Positions 1 through 10,860 of a DNA stretch of 64,000 nucleotides are shown here, in pieces; within the stretch, counting starts at the first letter, position 1, and every line of letters begins with the position of its first letter. The DNA lies in the NCBI RefSeq assembly GCF_009905375.1, contig NC_133650.1, forward strand, positions 142,801,296-142,865,295, given 5' to 3'. Both the position numbers and the translations under genes were made by a program. Under the pieces are notes generated by a model. That model searched no databases. It was not told the origin of the DNA and worked only from the letters and a program-made list of their open reading frames with translations. This stretch comes from Apium graveolens (lineage: Eukaryota > Streptophyta > Magnoliopsida > Apiales > Apiaceae).

Positions 1-1481
1 GGGGATACTTTGTTTATCTATCGAGGAGCCCTGACCGCGGGTCTTAGGTTCCCATTCCATGAATTTATTCATCGCTTGCTTGCCAATGTACAAATTAACC
101 CTTGTCAACTCCCTCCTAACACTTGGAGGAACATTATCTGTTTTATGGTCCTTTGTCTTAGAAACAATTTTCCTCTTTCCGTAGATGTCTTTAGGAAAGT
201 TTTCCAATTCTATAATAGCGCCATAAGTCAACCAGGTTGGGTTTTAATTCGTCAACGGCCACACTCTTTCGTAGGCCCTTTTGCAAAGTGTCAGATGGGA
301 GTCCAGGTAGCATCAGATTATCTGATGAGGAGGAGGTGGCCTACCAAGCCTTAATTTCAGATGATGGGAAAACAGACACCTGGACCCTCTTAGAGGAGTT
401 TTCCTTGAAGAAAGTCGGTCTCTCTCAGGCCAGTGATAAGGGTAAATTTATAACTGGATAACCATTTTTCCTTCCCTTTAATTGTAACGTTTTATCTCTC
501 CTGCAATTTAATATTCTTTCTATCTTTCTTTTTCAGCTTGCGAGGCCATCAATAATGTCAACAGGCCCAAGGAAGGGGAGTCAGGTCGCCAGAAGAGGGC
601 CAAGCTAAACAAAGACCCCAGGAGCAAACCTGACGGTCCTTCTTTTCTTAAGCCCCACGTCCCGGTGGTCGAGTTGGGGGACGATGTGGATCCTCCACTT
701 AAGGCACATTCCTTCAGGCCTAACTGGGGCTTCAGGAGGAGCGATACGGTGGTTGGATCCACCAAACATGCTACGGATTGGTCGTACCATTCCATCACTC
801 CCCATGACTTTACTGACATTGTTACGGGGAGTGATATTGAGACTATTGAGCTTCTGGGTTCTCAAGCCCAAGCTGCGGTAACTTTCTTTTTTTCTCTTTT
901 TCTTTGAATCCCAACTTTCTCGTATTTCAACGAACTTGTGCTAACTCATACATATTTCTTTGCAGAGTAATACCTACTTCCAGGCGGCCCTCCACGAGGC
1001 TAGGTCCTGGAAGGGTAACTTAGATGGGTTTGAGAAGGAGATGAAGAAATGGGAGGAGAGAGCCAAGGTCCTGGAGAAGAAGCTGGACACGAAGAAAGAA
1101 GAGCTGGCTAAGGCTCATTCCGAGCTGGTGAAACTTAGGAGCGATAAGGATAAGCTCATTGATGACTACATGGATTCTGACAAGTTTAAGAATCTCATGG
1201 AGATTCATGATGAGGGTCTTTATTCCCTACAGTTTACTCAGGGATGGGATGCGGCCGTAAAGGCGGTTTCTGAGAAGCACCCGGGCTTAGTCGACCCTAA
1301 GGACTTTATAAGTCCCGAGCAGGCTGAGTCGGAGGACAGCATAGATGCCCTCTTCAACTCCCCTCAGCCAGATGATCGCATCTTGGATCCTAACACTGCT
1401 TCTCCTCCCGCTTCTCCTGCGAAGGATGCTGAAGGCGCTGATAAGGAGCAAGAGAATGAAGGCTCCCGCATGGAGGAGTAG
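1..1481 (+). pseudogene. Antisense spliced ORF of element H (gypsy-type putative transposase/coiled-coil protein), 5'-truncated by window
   Basis: I read three exons: 1-441, 537-877 and 966-1481. Donors are GTAAATT at 442 and GTAACTT at 878; acceptors are TTTTTCAG at 536 and TTTGCAG at 965. Splice phases agree at both junctions (phase 1, then phase 0), which supports the model. The N-terminal part resembles the plant putative gypsy-type transposase family (Pfam Transposase_28) as I remember it; exon 3 is a Lys/Glu-rich coiled coil with an acidic, Pro-rich tail. Exon 1 needs a one-base shift near 283-292 to pass from the frame of the first ~95 codons to the frame that splices correctly, so this copy is probably dead. 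Such antisense ORFs are known between pol and the 3' LTR of Tat elements. Their function is unknown. Confidence 0.72.
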
Positions 1482-1848
1482 TGTTTCTATTCTGTAATTT
1501 TATCCTTAACTTATGTCTGGACTTTTGTTTGTATTAAAACTTATTACCCTCCGGGGTTATTTTATATGCTACTTTCCTTATTCGCATCTCTCTCCTTTAT
1601 TTTTCCGATACTTTAATATTCAAACTTGGCCTAATGGGCCACACAAGTATTATCACAACTCAAACATCCATAGGTTGAAATAATTTCGAACTCTTCAATT
1701 TCAAGTCTGCTTTTCCAAAACCTTACATAATATGGGTTCGACCCTGATCAATAATAGCTAGAAAATAAAAATCCTACGCAAACAAAGCTTCAAGGTGCTT
1801 TTAAACCTACTTGTCACAATGATAAGTGAGAATCGTACTTCGACTATC
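1482..1848. other. Spacer between antisense ORF and pol of element H
   Basis: The antisense ORF and pol converge here tail to tail, so this stretch would hold the 3' ends of both transcripts. It is AT-rich with no convincing ORF. I see no repeat or recognisable site in it. Confidence 0.6.
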
Positions 1849-3174
1849 TTACACGTAGTAAACCTTCAGGTTTTGTGCGTGCCAGGTTCTCGGGACTTCA
1901 AAACCATCCATAGTCTCCATCTTGTAGGTTCCTCTACCCTAAACGCTCTTGACTTTGTACGGCCCTTCCCAATTTGGGGCAAGTTTCCCTTTCTGTCATA
2001 CCCCAGAAGCTTCTATCTTCCTCAAGACTAGCTCACCTTATTTAAAGAACCTTTCTTTAACCCTTAAGTTGTAGTAGAATGAAGCCTTCTTCTGATACTC
2101 TACTATCTTTGTATGTGCTTCATCTCGCACTTCATCGATTAAGTCTAGAGCCAACCTTTGTCCTTCCTCATTTTCCTCAGCATTGAAAGCCTGAATCCTT
2201 GGAGTGGAATGTGATATCTCCACTGGAACTACTGCTTCTGCCCCATACGCCAACATGAAGGGAGTTGCTTCTGTCGTGACTCTACAAGTAGTCCTTTAGG
2301 CCCACAATATGGGAAGTATCTCATCCACCCAATTATTTCTTGACTTCTCGATCCTCTTCTTTAGTCCATCCAGGATTATTCAATTTGCTACTTCTGCTTG
2401 CCCATTGGCTTTTGGGTGAGCCACGGAGGTGAACCATAACTCAATTTCATTTTCTTCACAATACTTCTTGAATTCCTCGTTGTTAAACTGCGTTCCATTG
2501 TCGGTGACTAGGACACGGGGAATTCCATATCGGCACATAATGTTTTCCCACAGGAATTGTGCAACTTGTTTAGTTGTGATTTTGGCCAAGGGTTTGGCTT
2601 CAATCCACTTAGTGAAATAATCAATGGCTACAATCAGGAACTTCCTTTGTGTCATGGCCATAGGGAAAGGCCCTAGAATATCCATCCCCCACATAGCAAA
2701 GGAAATAGGCGAGTTGATAGATGTCAGCATCTCGGGAGGTTGTCTAACAACAGGTGCATGCTTCTGACAGCGGTCGCACTTCTTCACATATTCTTTGGCA
2801 TCAGCCATCATTTCCGGCCAATAAAAGCCTAGACGAGTTATCTTATGAGCCAAGGCCCTGCCCCCCAAGTGTTGTCTACAAATACCTTCATGCACTTCTT
2901 CAAGAGCCAAGCGTGCCTCATCGGGCCTGAGACACCTCAAGTAGGGAACCACGAAAGATCTTTTGTAAAGAATCCCATTTATCAAAGAGTACCTTAGTGC
3001 TCGAACAGTTAACTTCCGTGCTTCAGTTGCATCACTTGGCAACCAACTGGTTTGAATGTGAGCCTTGATAGGATCAATCCATGACGTCCCCAGGCCTATG
3101 GGAGCCACAAGCTTAACATCTATGCTTCGTGTCTTCAAAACACGGAAGTACACACTTCCTGAACTTTCTTCTAT
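1849..3174 (-). pseudogene. Element H integrase
   Basis: Integrase inserts retrotransposon cDNA into the host genome. The translation shows the zinc-binding region (His residues in GICRQHLGG and nearby, Cys pair in KKCDRCQKHAP), then the catalytic triad context: Asp in GMDILGPFP, Asp in LVTDNGTQF, Glu in ANGQAEVAN. The C-terminal part (2038-2256) starts at MLAYGAEAVVPVEI, and pol ends with a stop at 1849. In-frame stops lie at about 2377, 2292, 2035 and further downstream. The frame is unbroken from the RT above, so the damage here is nonsense substitution only. AAT-TGA after VA at 2377 fits CGA to TGA. Confidence 0.87.
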
Positions 3175-3606
3175 CTCAGATGAAGCAAACTTTGATAGCG
3201 CATCTACCTTAGCATTTTCTTCCCTTGGAATGTGTTCAACATGGCATTCATTAAATTGGGTCATCACAGCCCTTACTAGGCGGACATACTTAGCCATCGT
3301 ATCATCCCTTGCCTCAAATTCTCCCTTTACCTGGGATATGATCAGCTTCGAGTCTCCACGGACCTTTAAGTTTTTGACTCTAAGTGTCCCAGCTAGACCA
3401 AGGCCAGCAATCAGGGCTTCATACTCTGCCTCATTATTTGTGGTTGGAAAGTCTAGCTTCATAGCATACTCAATCAAGAATCCATCAGGGCTTTGCAAAA
3501 CCAACCCTGCTCCACTGGAATTTGTTTTTGATGCTCCATCAAAATAGAGAACCCAATATTCTTTCTCCTTATCATCCTTCTCTCTGTTCCCATTATCGAC
3601 TCCCTT
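3175..3606 (-). pseudogene. Element H archaeal-type second RNase H (aRNH)
   Basis: Sequence starting near 3580 reads YWVLYFDGASKTN, the first catalytic Asp context, followed by NNEAEYEALIAGL (Glu), RGDSKLIISQV (Asp) and ENAKVDALSKFAS (last Asp). This is a complete archaeal-type RNase H with all four acidic positions. It follows the normal gypsy RNase H and precedes integrase, the arrangement known for Tat-lineage elements. A stop at 3607-3609 separates it from the upstream segment in the same frame. Confidence 0.85.
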
Positions 3607-3609
3607 GTC

Positions 3610-4083
3610 TTAAGGTATGGTATCTTCCTGCCCCCCGACTTCTTGGTTGGGTATGGTACATTCCACCACGAAGTCAGCTAGTGCCTGGGCTTTTATGGCC
3701 GTACGTGGCTTATACTTGAGATCGAACTCTCCCAACTCTATTGCCCACTTAATCAATCTCCCACTTGCCTTGGAACTGTGAATGATATTTCTCAGTGGCA
3801 GATTCGTTAGCACCTCAATCTGATGAGCCTGAAAGTAAGGATGCAGTTTTCTCGATGCCATTACCAAGGCTAGAGAAAATTTCTCAATAGCTGAATAATT
3901 CAATTCAGCACCATGCAGAATTTTGCTGACATAATATACGGGTTTCTGGACTTTTAGCTCCTCCTTAACCAACACCGCGCTCAAGGCGCTCTCTGAAACG
4001 GCCAAGTATAAAAATAAAACTTCATTCAAAGATGGTTTGGCCAACAACGGGGCCTGAGCCATATACTTCTTTAACTCTTCGAA
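3610..4083 (-). pseudogene. Element H RT connection/first RNase H domain
   Basis: The translation includes LYLAVSESALSAVLVKEE, KPVYYVSKILHGAELNYS and ALADFVVECTIP, typical of the degenerate gypsy RNase H of Tat elements: the usual Asp context (FVDAS-like) is replaced by LAVSES. The stop at 4081-4083 (TAA after SQK) is in frame with RT, and the next residues FEELKKYM continue the normal sequence, so one nonsense change (CAA to TAA is a simple explanation) separates the two. Confidence 0.84.
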
Positions 4084-4896
4084 TTACTTCTGGCTTTCCT
4101 CATTCCATACAAAGTCTTTGATATTCTTTAGTGACTTGAAGAATGACAAGCACTTGTCTCCTGACTTGGAGATGAATCGTCCTAGCGCAGCGACCCTTCC
4201 TGTGAGCTTCTGAACATCCTTGACAGTTTTTGGTGGTTCCATGTCCAGGATTGCCTTTATTTTATCGGGGTTAGCCTCAATTCCTCTCTTTGAGACCATT
4301 AATCCCAAGAATTTTCCAGATCCTACTCCGAAAGCGCACTTCGTAGGATTCAACATCATCTTGTGGTACCTCAGGATCTCAAAAGCTTCCCTCAAATGGG
4401 TTATATGATCAGTCTTTACTAGACTCTTGACTAACATGTCATCAACATAGACTTCCATAGTTTTACCAATAAGATCCTTAAAAATTTTATTTACCAACCT
4501 TTGATAGGTGGCTCCCGCATTCTTAAGACCAAACGCCATAACAAGATAACAATAAACACCAAAGTCAGTGATAAATGATACCTTTGGAATGTCATCCTTG
4601 TGCATCTTAATCTGATTATATCCGCTAAATCCATCCATGAAACTCAGCATCTCATGCCCAGCAGTGGCATCAATCAAAGTATCAATCCTTGGCAATGGAA
4701 AACAGTCTTTAGGGCATGCATCATTCAGATCAGTGAAGTCTATACACATCCTCCACTTTCCATTAGCCTTCTTCATCATTACAGGGTTTGCTAACCACTC
4801 TGGAAATTGAATCTCCTCAATAAAACCAACCTCTAGGAGCTTCTCTACTTCCTGTTTTATAGCCTCTTGTCTTTCCGGGGCAAAATTTCTTTTCTT
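4084..4896 (-). pseudogene. Element H reverse transcriptase
   Basis: RT copies the element RNA into cDNA inside virus-like particles. Visible motifs in order: KWRMCIDFTDLNDACPKD, FMDGFSGYNQI (first catalytic Asp), YCYLVMAFGLKNAGATYQR, and MEVYVDDMLVKS with the YVDD active site, then LGLMVSKRGIEANPDKIKAI. The part at 4780-4896 (PERQEAIKQEVEKLLEAGF) is continuous with it in the same frame, after a stop at 4894-4896. The polymerase motifs themselves are intact; the copy is dead only through flanking stops. Confidence 0.9.
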
Positions 4897-5793
4897 TTAT
4901 TTCACTGTCTTCCGACTTGGATCCACGTTTAGCTTGTGAGTAATCAACTCCAGGTCTATGCCTGGAATATCAGCTGCTGACCATGCAAATACATCACTAT
5001 TTTCTTGCAAAAATTTCACCAACTTCCCTCTAAGGGGCTCCTCTAGTGTGGCTCCAATGAAAGTCATCCTCTCAGGATTCTCGGGGTCTAAAGGAACCGA
5101 AACCAAGTCTTCTGCTGGATTTCCTCTCTTCTCATCATTTTCTCGGACATCCATATCTTCAATAGGAAGAACCTGCCCCCCGACTCCATCTGCCCTCAAA
5201 GAGGCCACATAACAGCTTTTAGCCATTTTTTGATCTCCTTTCTCTTCTCCAATCCCGTTTCGGGTGGGAAACTTCATAACTGAATGGTAGGAAGAGGGGA
5301 CTGCCTTAAAGGCATGTATCCCTGTTCTCCCCATGATAGCATTATAAGTTGAACTAGCCTTTACTACCACGAAATCCAACATCTGCATTGCTTGTCTTGG
5401 TTTCATACCTATGGTGGTTGGCAGTTTGATTATTCCTTCCACAGGACATTCTACTCCAGCAAATCCATATATCGGCATGTCGGTTGGTGTCAACTGGGAA
5501 TCGTTATACCCCATCCTTAGAAAGGCGTCGTGGAGCAATATATCCACAGAAGCACCATTATCCACAAGAACCCTCTTAACCGGGCTATTTCCTATTATTG
5601 GTGTTATGACCAATGGGTCGTCATGAGGAAACTTTACGCCCTCTAGGTCAGAATCATCAATAGCCAATGTTACTTCTGTCCTGGCCCTCTTCGGGGCTTC
5701 TCCAACAATATGCATAACCTCTCTAGTATATGCCTTTCTTGAATTTTTGGACAATCCAGCAGCAGTCGGACCTCCAAAGATCGTGTTTATCAC
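4897..5793 (-). pseudogene. Element H protease region
   Basis: This segment links gag to RT. The aspartic protease motif is VKRVLVDNGASVDILL (D-N-G-A-S), followed by the second half of the fold (YNAIMGRTGIHAF). The tail PLRGKLVKFLQENSDVFAW is the usual lead-in to RT. The start repeats a short block (INTIFGGP) present at the end of gag (INAIFGGP), and a TGA at 5794-5796 lies between the two, so a small local duplication carrying a stop separates gag from protease. Confidence 0.85.
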
Positions 5794-5796
5794 AGA

Positions 5797-7455
5797 TCAT
5801 CGAGGGCGTCGTGGTCCTCCAAAAATTGCATTTATAACCGGCCCTCTAGGTTGGGGATTCCGCCCCTGATCGTCTTGGTCCCTCCTACGATCTTCAAAAT
5901 TCTTCCTTCCACTATTATTTCTGTCCCCTCTATCTCCAGTATACTTGTTCAATCTTCCTTTTCGAATCAAAAACTCAATTTCATCTTTCAATTGCCTACA
6001 CTCATCGGTGTCATGACCAACATCCTTGTGAAACCTGCAATACTTTCTCTTATCTAGCTTGGCGGGATCAGCCTTCAAGGGCTTAGGCCAACGAATATCT
6101 CTATCTTTCTCAATCTCCATCAAAATTTGACTTCTAGGAGCATTCAGCTTAGCGTATTCAGTGAACTTTTGCCCAGGCCCTCCCTTCTTGGGGGTTGATT
6201 CAGGATTTTGTTCGGTTCTAGGATATTTGTCCTTTGCAATATATTCTAGATCAGTTTTCCGCTTCTTGCCTCCAGTGGGCTCATTACTTATTACGGTCTT
6301 CCTCATACTTTCTTCAACCTTGATATACTTCCCTGCCCTCTCTTGGAGCTGCAACATGCTTTCAGGGGGACGTTTGGCCAAGGACATCTTGAAAAACTCG
6401 TCCCTAGTTCCTTGTTGCAGTGCTATCATGGCTACCTTATCATCAAGGTCCGGGACTTTTAAAGCCTCTTTTGTGAAACGATTCAGGTAATCTCTCAAGG
6501 ATTCCTTAGCTCCATGCACAATACTCATAAGAGATGCTGAACTTTTCTCATGGACTCTTTCGCTGATGAATTGCTTAATAAAAGCCTGACTTAACTCTCT
6601 GAACGATCCAATAGAGTTTGGGGTAAGCGACTGTACCATCTTTGAGCCATACCCGACAGGGTTTGAGGGAAGGCCCGACACATAATAGCGTCATTCACGG
6701 GTTGCAGCAACAGTGCATTAAAGAATGTCCTGACATGGTTAGCGGGGTCTCCGGTGCCATCATAGGCTTTGATAGTGGGCATCTTGAATTTCCTTGAGAT
6801 ATGGGCATTCATTATTTCTTATGTGAAGGGTGGAGTTGGATCATCAGGATCTCCAAGGGGAAGGAGATTGCTTGGATCAGTTCTTGGGAAGACAGCCCTT
6901 CTTCGTACCAGACCATCCAGGTCTATGACAGGAGGAGGATTTCTCCCCCTAGGAGGTATCTGGGGTCTGGTGGCCTGGTGAGTTTCCAAGTCACGCCTCA
7001 GCCTTTGGATCTCAGCCTCAGGAGCCCTTATCCTTTCCTGCACTTCCTGAGGATTCGCCCCTTGGGTGCTTCGAGGGCGTTGCCTCCCATCGGCCATCGG
7101 CTCCTTGCCTGGACGTCTCCTTCTTGGGGCCACTTCATCATCCGAAGATTCGGAATCTCTCTTAGTGTAAGGACCAGAAAATTCCCGATCCTCGGGGATA
7201 GGAGCCAAACCTCGTATATAAGGGGGAGATTGCCCTCGTGCTTCACTTCGCCCAGCATATCCACTTCCTCCAACCTTGAATAGTCGGGGGAGTCGTCCCT
7301 TGTGGCTGAGGTTGAGTTGCCCCTATCTGGGTTTTCGCTTGAGTAGATGCATAAGTTGAGTGGGGAGGAATCTCCACGGTTGACGAAATCACCTGAGTTG
7401 TCCCTGATGGTGTTCCCTCCTCCAGAGCGCTAGTTGTTCTCCGTGTTCTCGCCAT
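5797..7455 (-). pseudogene. Element H gag
   Basis: Gag forms the particle shell. ATG at 7455 follows the PBS closely and opens a Thr/Pro-rich, basic leader. Then come an acidic/Arg-rich stretch, the capsid region (KAYDGTGDPANHVRTFFNAL, GMAQRWYSRLP, LRDYLNRFTKEALKV) and a zinc-finger-like C-terminus (YCRFHKDVGHDTDECRQL: C, H, H, C) followed by an Arg/Asp-rich tail. The reading frame changes near 7260 and near 6660, and a TAA interrupts between 6812 and 6819, so at least three lesions are present. The region from 6660 down to 1849 stays in one frame. Confidence 0.85.
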
Positions 7456-7468
7456 GGTTGTTGTTCAC

Positions 7469-7486
7469 TTCCCACAGACGGCGCCA
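7469..7486 (-). other. Element H primer-binding site
   Basis: On the minus strand, TGGCGCCGTCTGTGGGA begins two bases after the LTR terminal CA. TGGCGCCGT matches the start of PBSs complementary to tRNA-Asp; the remainder is divergent, as often in Tat elements. Confidence 0.75.
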
Positions 7487-7488
7487 AA

Positions 7489-8061
7489 TGTTATGGATAA
7501 AAAACTAAGGTTATTATTTACTGTATTTATTACTGAGATTCGGGAGCTCAAGGCTTTTAATGGCTGCTCTCGTGTTTCGTAGCTTAATTCTGCCTTTACG
7601 AGATGCCTACGTATCTCTGTGAATTAGAGAATCAAGCCAAAAAACATAGTTCTGATTTGTGGGGCGAGACCCCTTTTATAGATGTTGAGAGTCCTTGAAT
7701 TGGACTTGGTATAGGAGACTTGGTGGGCAAGTCTCATAATTAGAATGGACTTTGGAGTCCTAGATAGTAGGAAACTGATTCCTTATCCTTTTAGGTCCCC
7801 TTGAGGCCAATCTACAAGGATTTATATCCCCATTAGGACTTATCTTAATAGATGTTTTCCTCCTTTATTTATTAATTACGAAATTAATAAATAATCAGGG
7901 CTTTTGGGCCTTCTTTGTTCCATCAGGCCTGATCTGGTCCATCAGGCTTGATCAATGTGTTGACCTTCTTGGTCTGAATGTCATACATCTTCTTATTGGG
8001 CCTAGCAGCCCTACACCTTGCAATATTTAATTATACAATCGGGATTTATTTATCCCTATCA
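7489..8061 (-). repeat. Element H 5' LTR (573 bp)
   Basis: On the minus strand it runs from TGATAGGGATAAATA at 8061 to CATAACA at 7489, so it has TG...CA ends and abuts the PBS. The partner LTR is outside the window, so age cannot be estimated here. Confidence 0.82.
7671..7682 (-). promoter_or_regulatory. TATA box in H LTR
   Basis: On the minus strand the sequence reads CATCTATAAAAGGGGTC, a strong plant TATA box about 380 bp into the 573-bp LTR. Transcription would start roughly 30 bp downstream, near 7640, defining the U3/R border. Confidence 0.65.
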
Positions 8062-8882
8062 GTAAGCAAGTTAATGATGGAATATTCATTAGTCAAACCA
8101 AATATATATATGATCTTTTAAAGAAGTTTGACTTAATGGATTGCACATTTACAAAAACTCCTATGGCCACTGCCACTAAACTAGAATTGAACACTGCTGA
8201 AAAGTATGTGGACATTTCAAGTTATAGATGCATGGTTGGCTCACTTTTATATTTAACAGCTAGTAGGCTAGATATAATGTTTGTTACTTGTCTTTGTGCT
8301 AGATTTCAAGCAGATCCTAGAGAATCTCATTTAGTAGTTATTAAGAGAATATTCAGATATCTAAAAGGAACACCAAAACTTGGCATTTGGTATCCTAGAT
8401 TTTATGGTTTTGATCTAATTGGTTATTCAGATGCAGGTTATGTATATTGTAAAATTAATAGAAAAAGTACAACAGGAACCAGTCAATTTCTAGGAAACAA
8501 GCTAGGGTCCTGGTTCAGTAAGAAACAAATTTCAGTTTCTACTTCTACAGCTGAGGCTGAATACATTGCTGCTGGTAGTTGTTGTGCACAGATTTTATGG
8601 ATGAAGAATCAACTATTGTACTATGGTCTATATATGGACAAGATCCCAATTTTCTGTGACAACACAAGTGTCATTGCTATTACTGAAAATCATGTGCAGT
8701 ATTCAAGGACCAAACACATTGACATCAAGCACCACTTCATTCGAGAATATGTCATGAATTATACAGTGGAACTTCATTTTGTTCCAAGTGAGAAGTAACT
8801 TGCAGACATCTTTACCAAGCCACTTGATGAGTCAACTTTCACTAGGTTGGTAAGTGATTTATGTATGCTTAATTATTCCTAA
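8062..8882 (+). pseudogene. Element E RT C-terminus and RNase H
   Basis: The reading starts inside RT (KQVNDGIFISQTKYIYDLL), directly at the insertion edge of H. It continues through [33 protein letters not shown], then RNase H with GYSDAGY, STAEAEYIAAGSC and FCDNTSVIAITENHVQ, and ends LNYS-stop. One TAA at about 8797 replaces the Gln expected between SEK and LADIFTKPL, consistent with CAA to TAA. The catalytic RT half (YVDD) lies left of the H insertion and is not visible. Confidence 0.88.
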
Positions 8883-9397
8883 ATTGTTTCGATGTCTAAG
8901 CAATTTGTAATGCATCCAGAAATAAATTTGATTTTTCCTAAAAAGATGAAATTTTGGCTAAGTCAAAATTTACATCTCAATGGATGTTCATTATCCGTTG
9001 AATATGAATATCCGTTGAATTTTATTATCTTTGTAAATTAAATATTTTCTGGGTACTTTTTATCTCGATGGATATCTGTTTAATCTATATCCGTTAAATT
9101 GCTTTAATCATGGCCATTAATTCTATTCCTTATCCATCGAATTTACTTACAGTATGTAAGTATATGTCGAATGATAATCTCTAGAATTTCTGCAGCTTAT
9201 TTCATTTTTAAATGACTATTTTGGGCAAATTTCATTGAGTACTTTATTATACTTTTCAATTTTTACTTGTTTATTTCTTAGACATTATAAAAGCCCCCCT
9301 TTATTTGTCATTTTATTTTTACCTTTCTCAAAGCAGTTTACTCTCTTCGTCTCCAACACAAAACCCATTTTCTCTGTAACTGCTCTCAATCACAATA
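8883..9397 (+). other. Element E untranslated stretch between pol and 3' ORF
   Basis: AT-rich, no ORF of note. It holds diverged copies of the CCGACGGATGA/ATCCGTCGGG motif (ATGGATGTTCATTATCCG near 8980, ATCCGTTGAAT near 9010, TATCCATCGAAT near 9130), matching the same interval in D (23398-23909). Confidence 0.7.
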
Positions 9398-9621
9398 ATG
9401 GCACATGTAGTCAAAATCATGTCCCAATCTAGATTTGTTTATGAAATGAACAACTTCGTAGCACTGGTGAATAAAGATATTGTTGTTTCTTAGGACTATC
9501 ACAAGATGATGAACTTCATTCAAAGTTGCAAACTAAGTTATGCGATGCTTGAATCTCCAGTTATCTACTGTGAAATTGTGGAGGAGATTTGGACTACTGC
9601 AGTGTACAACTCTAAAGATAA
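9398..9621 (+). pseudogene. Element E 3' ORF, N-terminal remnant
   Basis: ATG at 9398 starts a segment aligned codon for codon with the start of the D 3' ORF (shared KIMSQ, DYHKM, SYAMLES, VEEI.TTAVYNS). A TAG at about 9491 interrupts it. After about 75 codons the sequence passes directly into the LTR start TGTTAGGAATATG, so over 4 kb found in D is missing and no purine-rich tract precedes the LTR. Confidence 0.72.
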
Positions 9622-9634
9622 TGTTAGGAATATG

Positions 9635-10650
9635 TGTTATTCCCTAGCAATGCAGCAAGAATTACAGAAGGGGGGTTGAATGTAATTCTAGTAAACTTTT
9701 TCTTGACCTATAAAATGTTCTAACTCAAACTATATATATAAGTGTTTTGATTTACAAGGTGCGGAATCACAGGTTAAATAAATCAAAAACAAAAAGTAAT
9801 AAAAACACAAGTCTTTAAAACTTTCTGGTGGATTTGAAAGTATCCACCAGATATATATATATATATATCGAATTAAGAACTCTGTGAAGAACAAATTATC
9901 TCACAGCTGCTTTACAAATGAACATACAAACTACAGAGAAATTCTTAACAGTTACATCTTTTTCTATTTCTCTTCTAAAAGTGTTTTCTTAGTTGTTTAT
10001 TCTACTATCTACACTTGGTTTATATACCACCAAGTATACATGGTAATAAGACAGGATAATAAAACAAAATTATCAAGTCAAACTTCATGCTGCTTCACTA
10101 CTATATTCCAGCATCTTTGAAAATCTTCTTAACTTGCATCGAAATGGTAATGCTCCTTTGTTCTTCATTTCCTATTAAACAGGCTGCCACATTCCTTTTG
10201 CAAACACCCAATGCATGTGACTGTGTTGTCACTGTCAACAGACATTTGAATTGATGATCCGTCAATTACATTTTAGTCATTCGTCGGGTAGCTTTGTTAA
10301 TCATCCGTCGGGTAGCTATTTGACACTTGACTTCATTTCACTTATGCAGAATTACAAGACATCTTATATTTACACTTAATTAACCTATTCTGCATATCTA
10401 ATAAAAGTCAACATGACTTATAAGCTACTACAGAATCTATACAAAGTTGTTTGCAGAAATGAGTTACAATACTTATTATTACATAAGCTACTCACTCGAT
10501 GGATGTCAAATCATCATCCGTCGGGAATATATTTGAGTCATCCGTTGGGACTATATTTGATCATCCGTCGAGTGCTACAGTTTTCACTAAGTTAAATCTA
10601 CTAAGGTGTTTTGTTAATGTAATCATCAAATTCACAACATATTCCCAACA
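9635..10650 (-). repeat. Element D 3' LTR (1016 bp)
   Basis: Minus-strand ends are TGTTGGGAATATG at 10650 and GGGAATAACA at 9635. It matches 32881-33888 throughout. It includes an AT dinucleotide run (9851-9868) and phased copies of ATCCGTCGGG near 10251-10320 and 10497-10577. Confidence 0.93.
10018..10026 (-). promoter_or_regulatory. TATA-like box in D 3' LTR
   Basis: Minus strand reads GGTATATAAACCAAG. It lies in a short inverted repeat (CTTGGT...ACCAAG). The same box occurs in the other LTR at 33257-33265. Confidence 0.5.
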
Positions 10651-10661
10651 ATCTCCCCCAA
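10651..10661 (-). other. Element D polypurine tract
   Basis: Minus strand TTGGGGGAGAT sits directly before the LTR TG, the expected primer site for plus-strand DNA synthesis. Confidence 0.8.
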
Positions 10662-10860
10662 TTTATGAATACTAGAATTGTATCCATAAATTAAGAGAAA
10701 CTTGATGATAACAAAACACCCTAAAATTAAAAATTTAAAAGGTAGTAGATAAAACTAAAAAGTGCTGCAAAATTTACAGAAAAATTTACAAGGCAAAGTG
10801 TACAAAGATTTGTTCACAGTCATTTTCAAGGTGCTCCTCTAGTCTGAGCAGATTGATGTA

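Larger units (their letters stand above)
1..8061 (-). mobile_element. Element H: Ty3/gypsy, Tat (Retand-like) lineage, left end outside window
   Basis: Read on the minus strand, the order is 5' LTR (7489-8061), PBS (7469-7486), gag, protease, RT, RNase H, a second RNase H of archaeal type and integrase (ending at 1849), then an ORF on the opposite strand (1-1481). Dual RNase H and an antisense extra ORF are known traits of Tat-lineage elements. The 3' LTR must lie left of the window. On the right, the LTR ends in CA and the next base resumes copia RT coding sequence, so H is inserted in element E. GTAAG at 8062-8066 would be the target duplication, but its partner is not visible. The copy is inactive by point stops and at least two frame changes in gag. 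Confidence 0.9.
8062..9634 (+). mobile_element. Element E, left part: SIRE-like Ty1/copia, broken by H and D
   Basis: Contains the 3' part of pol (RT to RNase H), an untranslated stretch, the first ~75 codons of a 3' ORF, and 13 bp of the 3' LTR (9622-9634). The rest of E upstream of 8062 would be left of H, outside the window. Downstream, E resumes at 33889 after element D. It is close kin of D (same motifs around LLKKF.LMDC and SEK.LADIFTKPLDESTF) but diverged, so they are separate copies or subfamilies. Confidence 0.85.
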
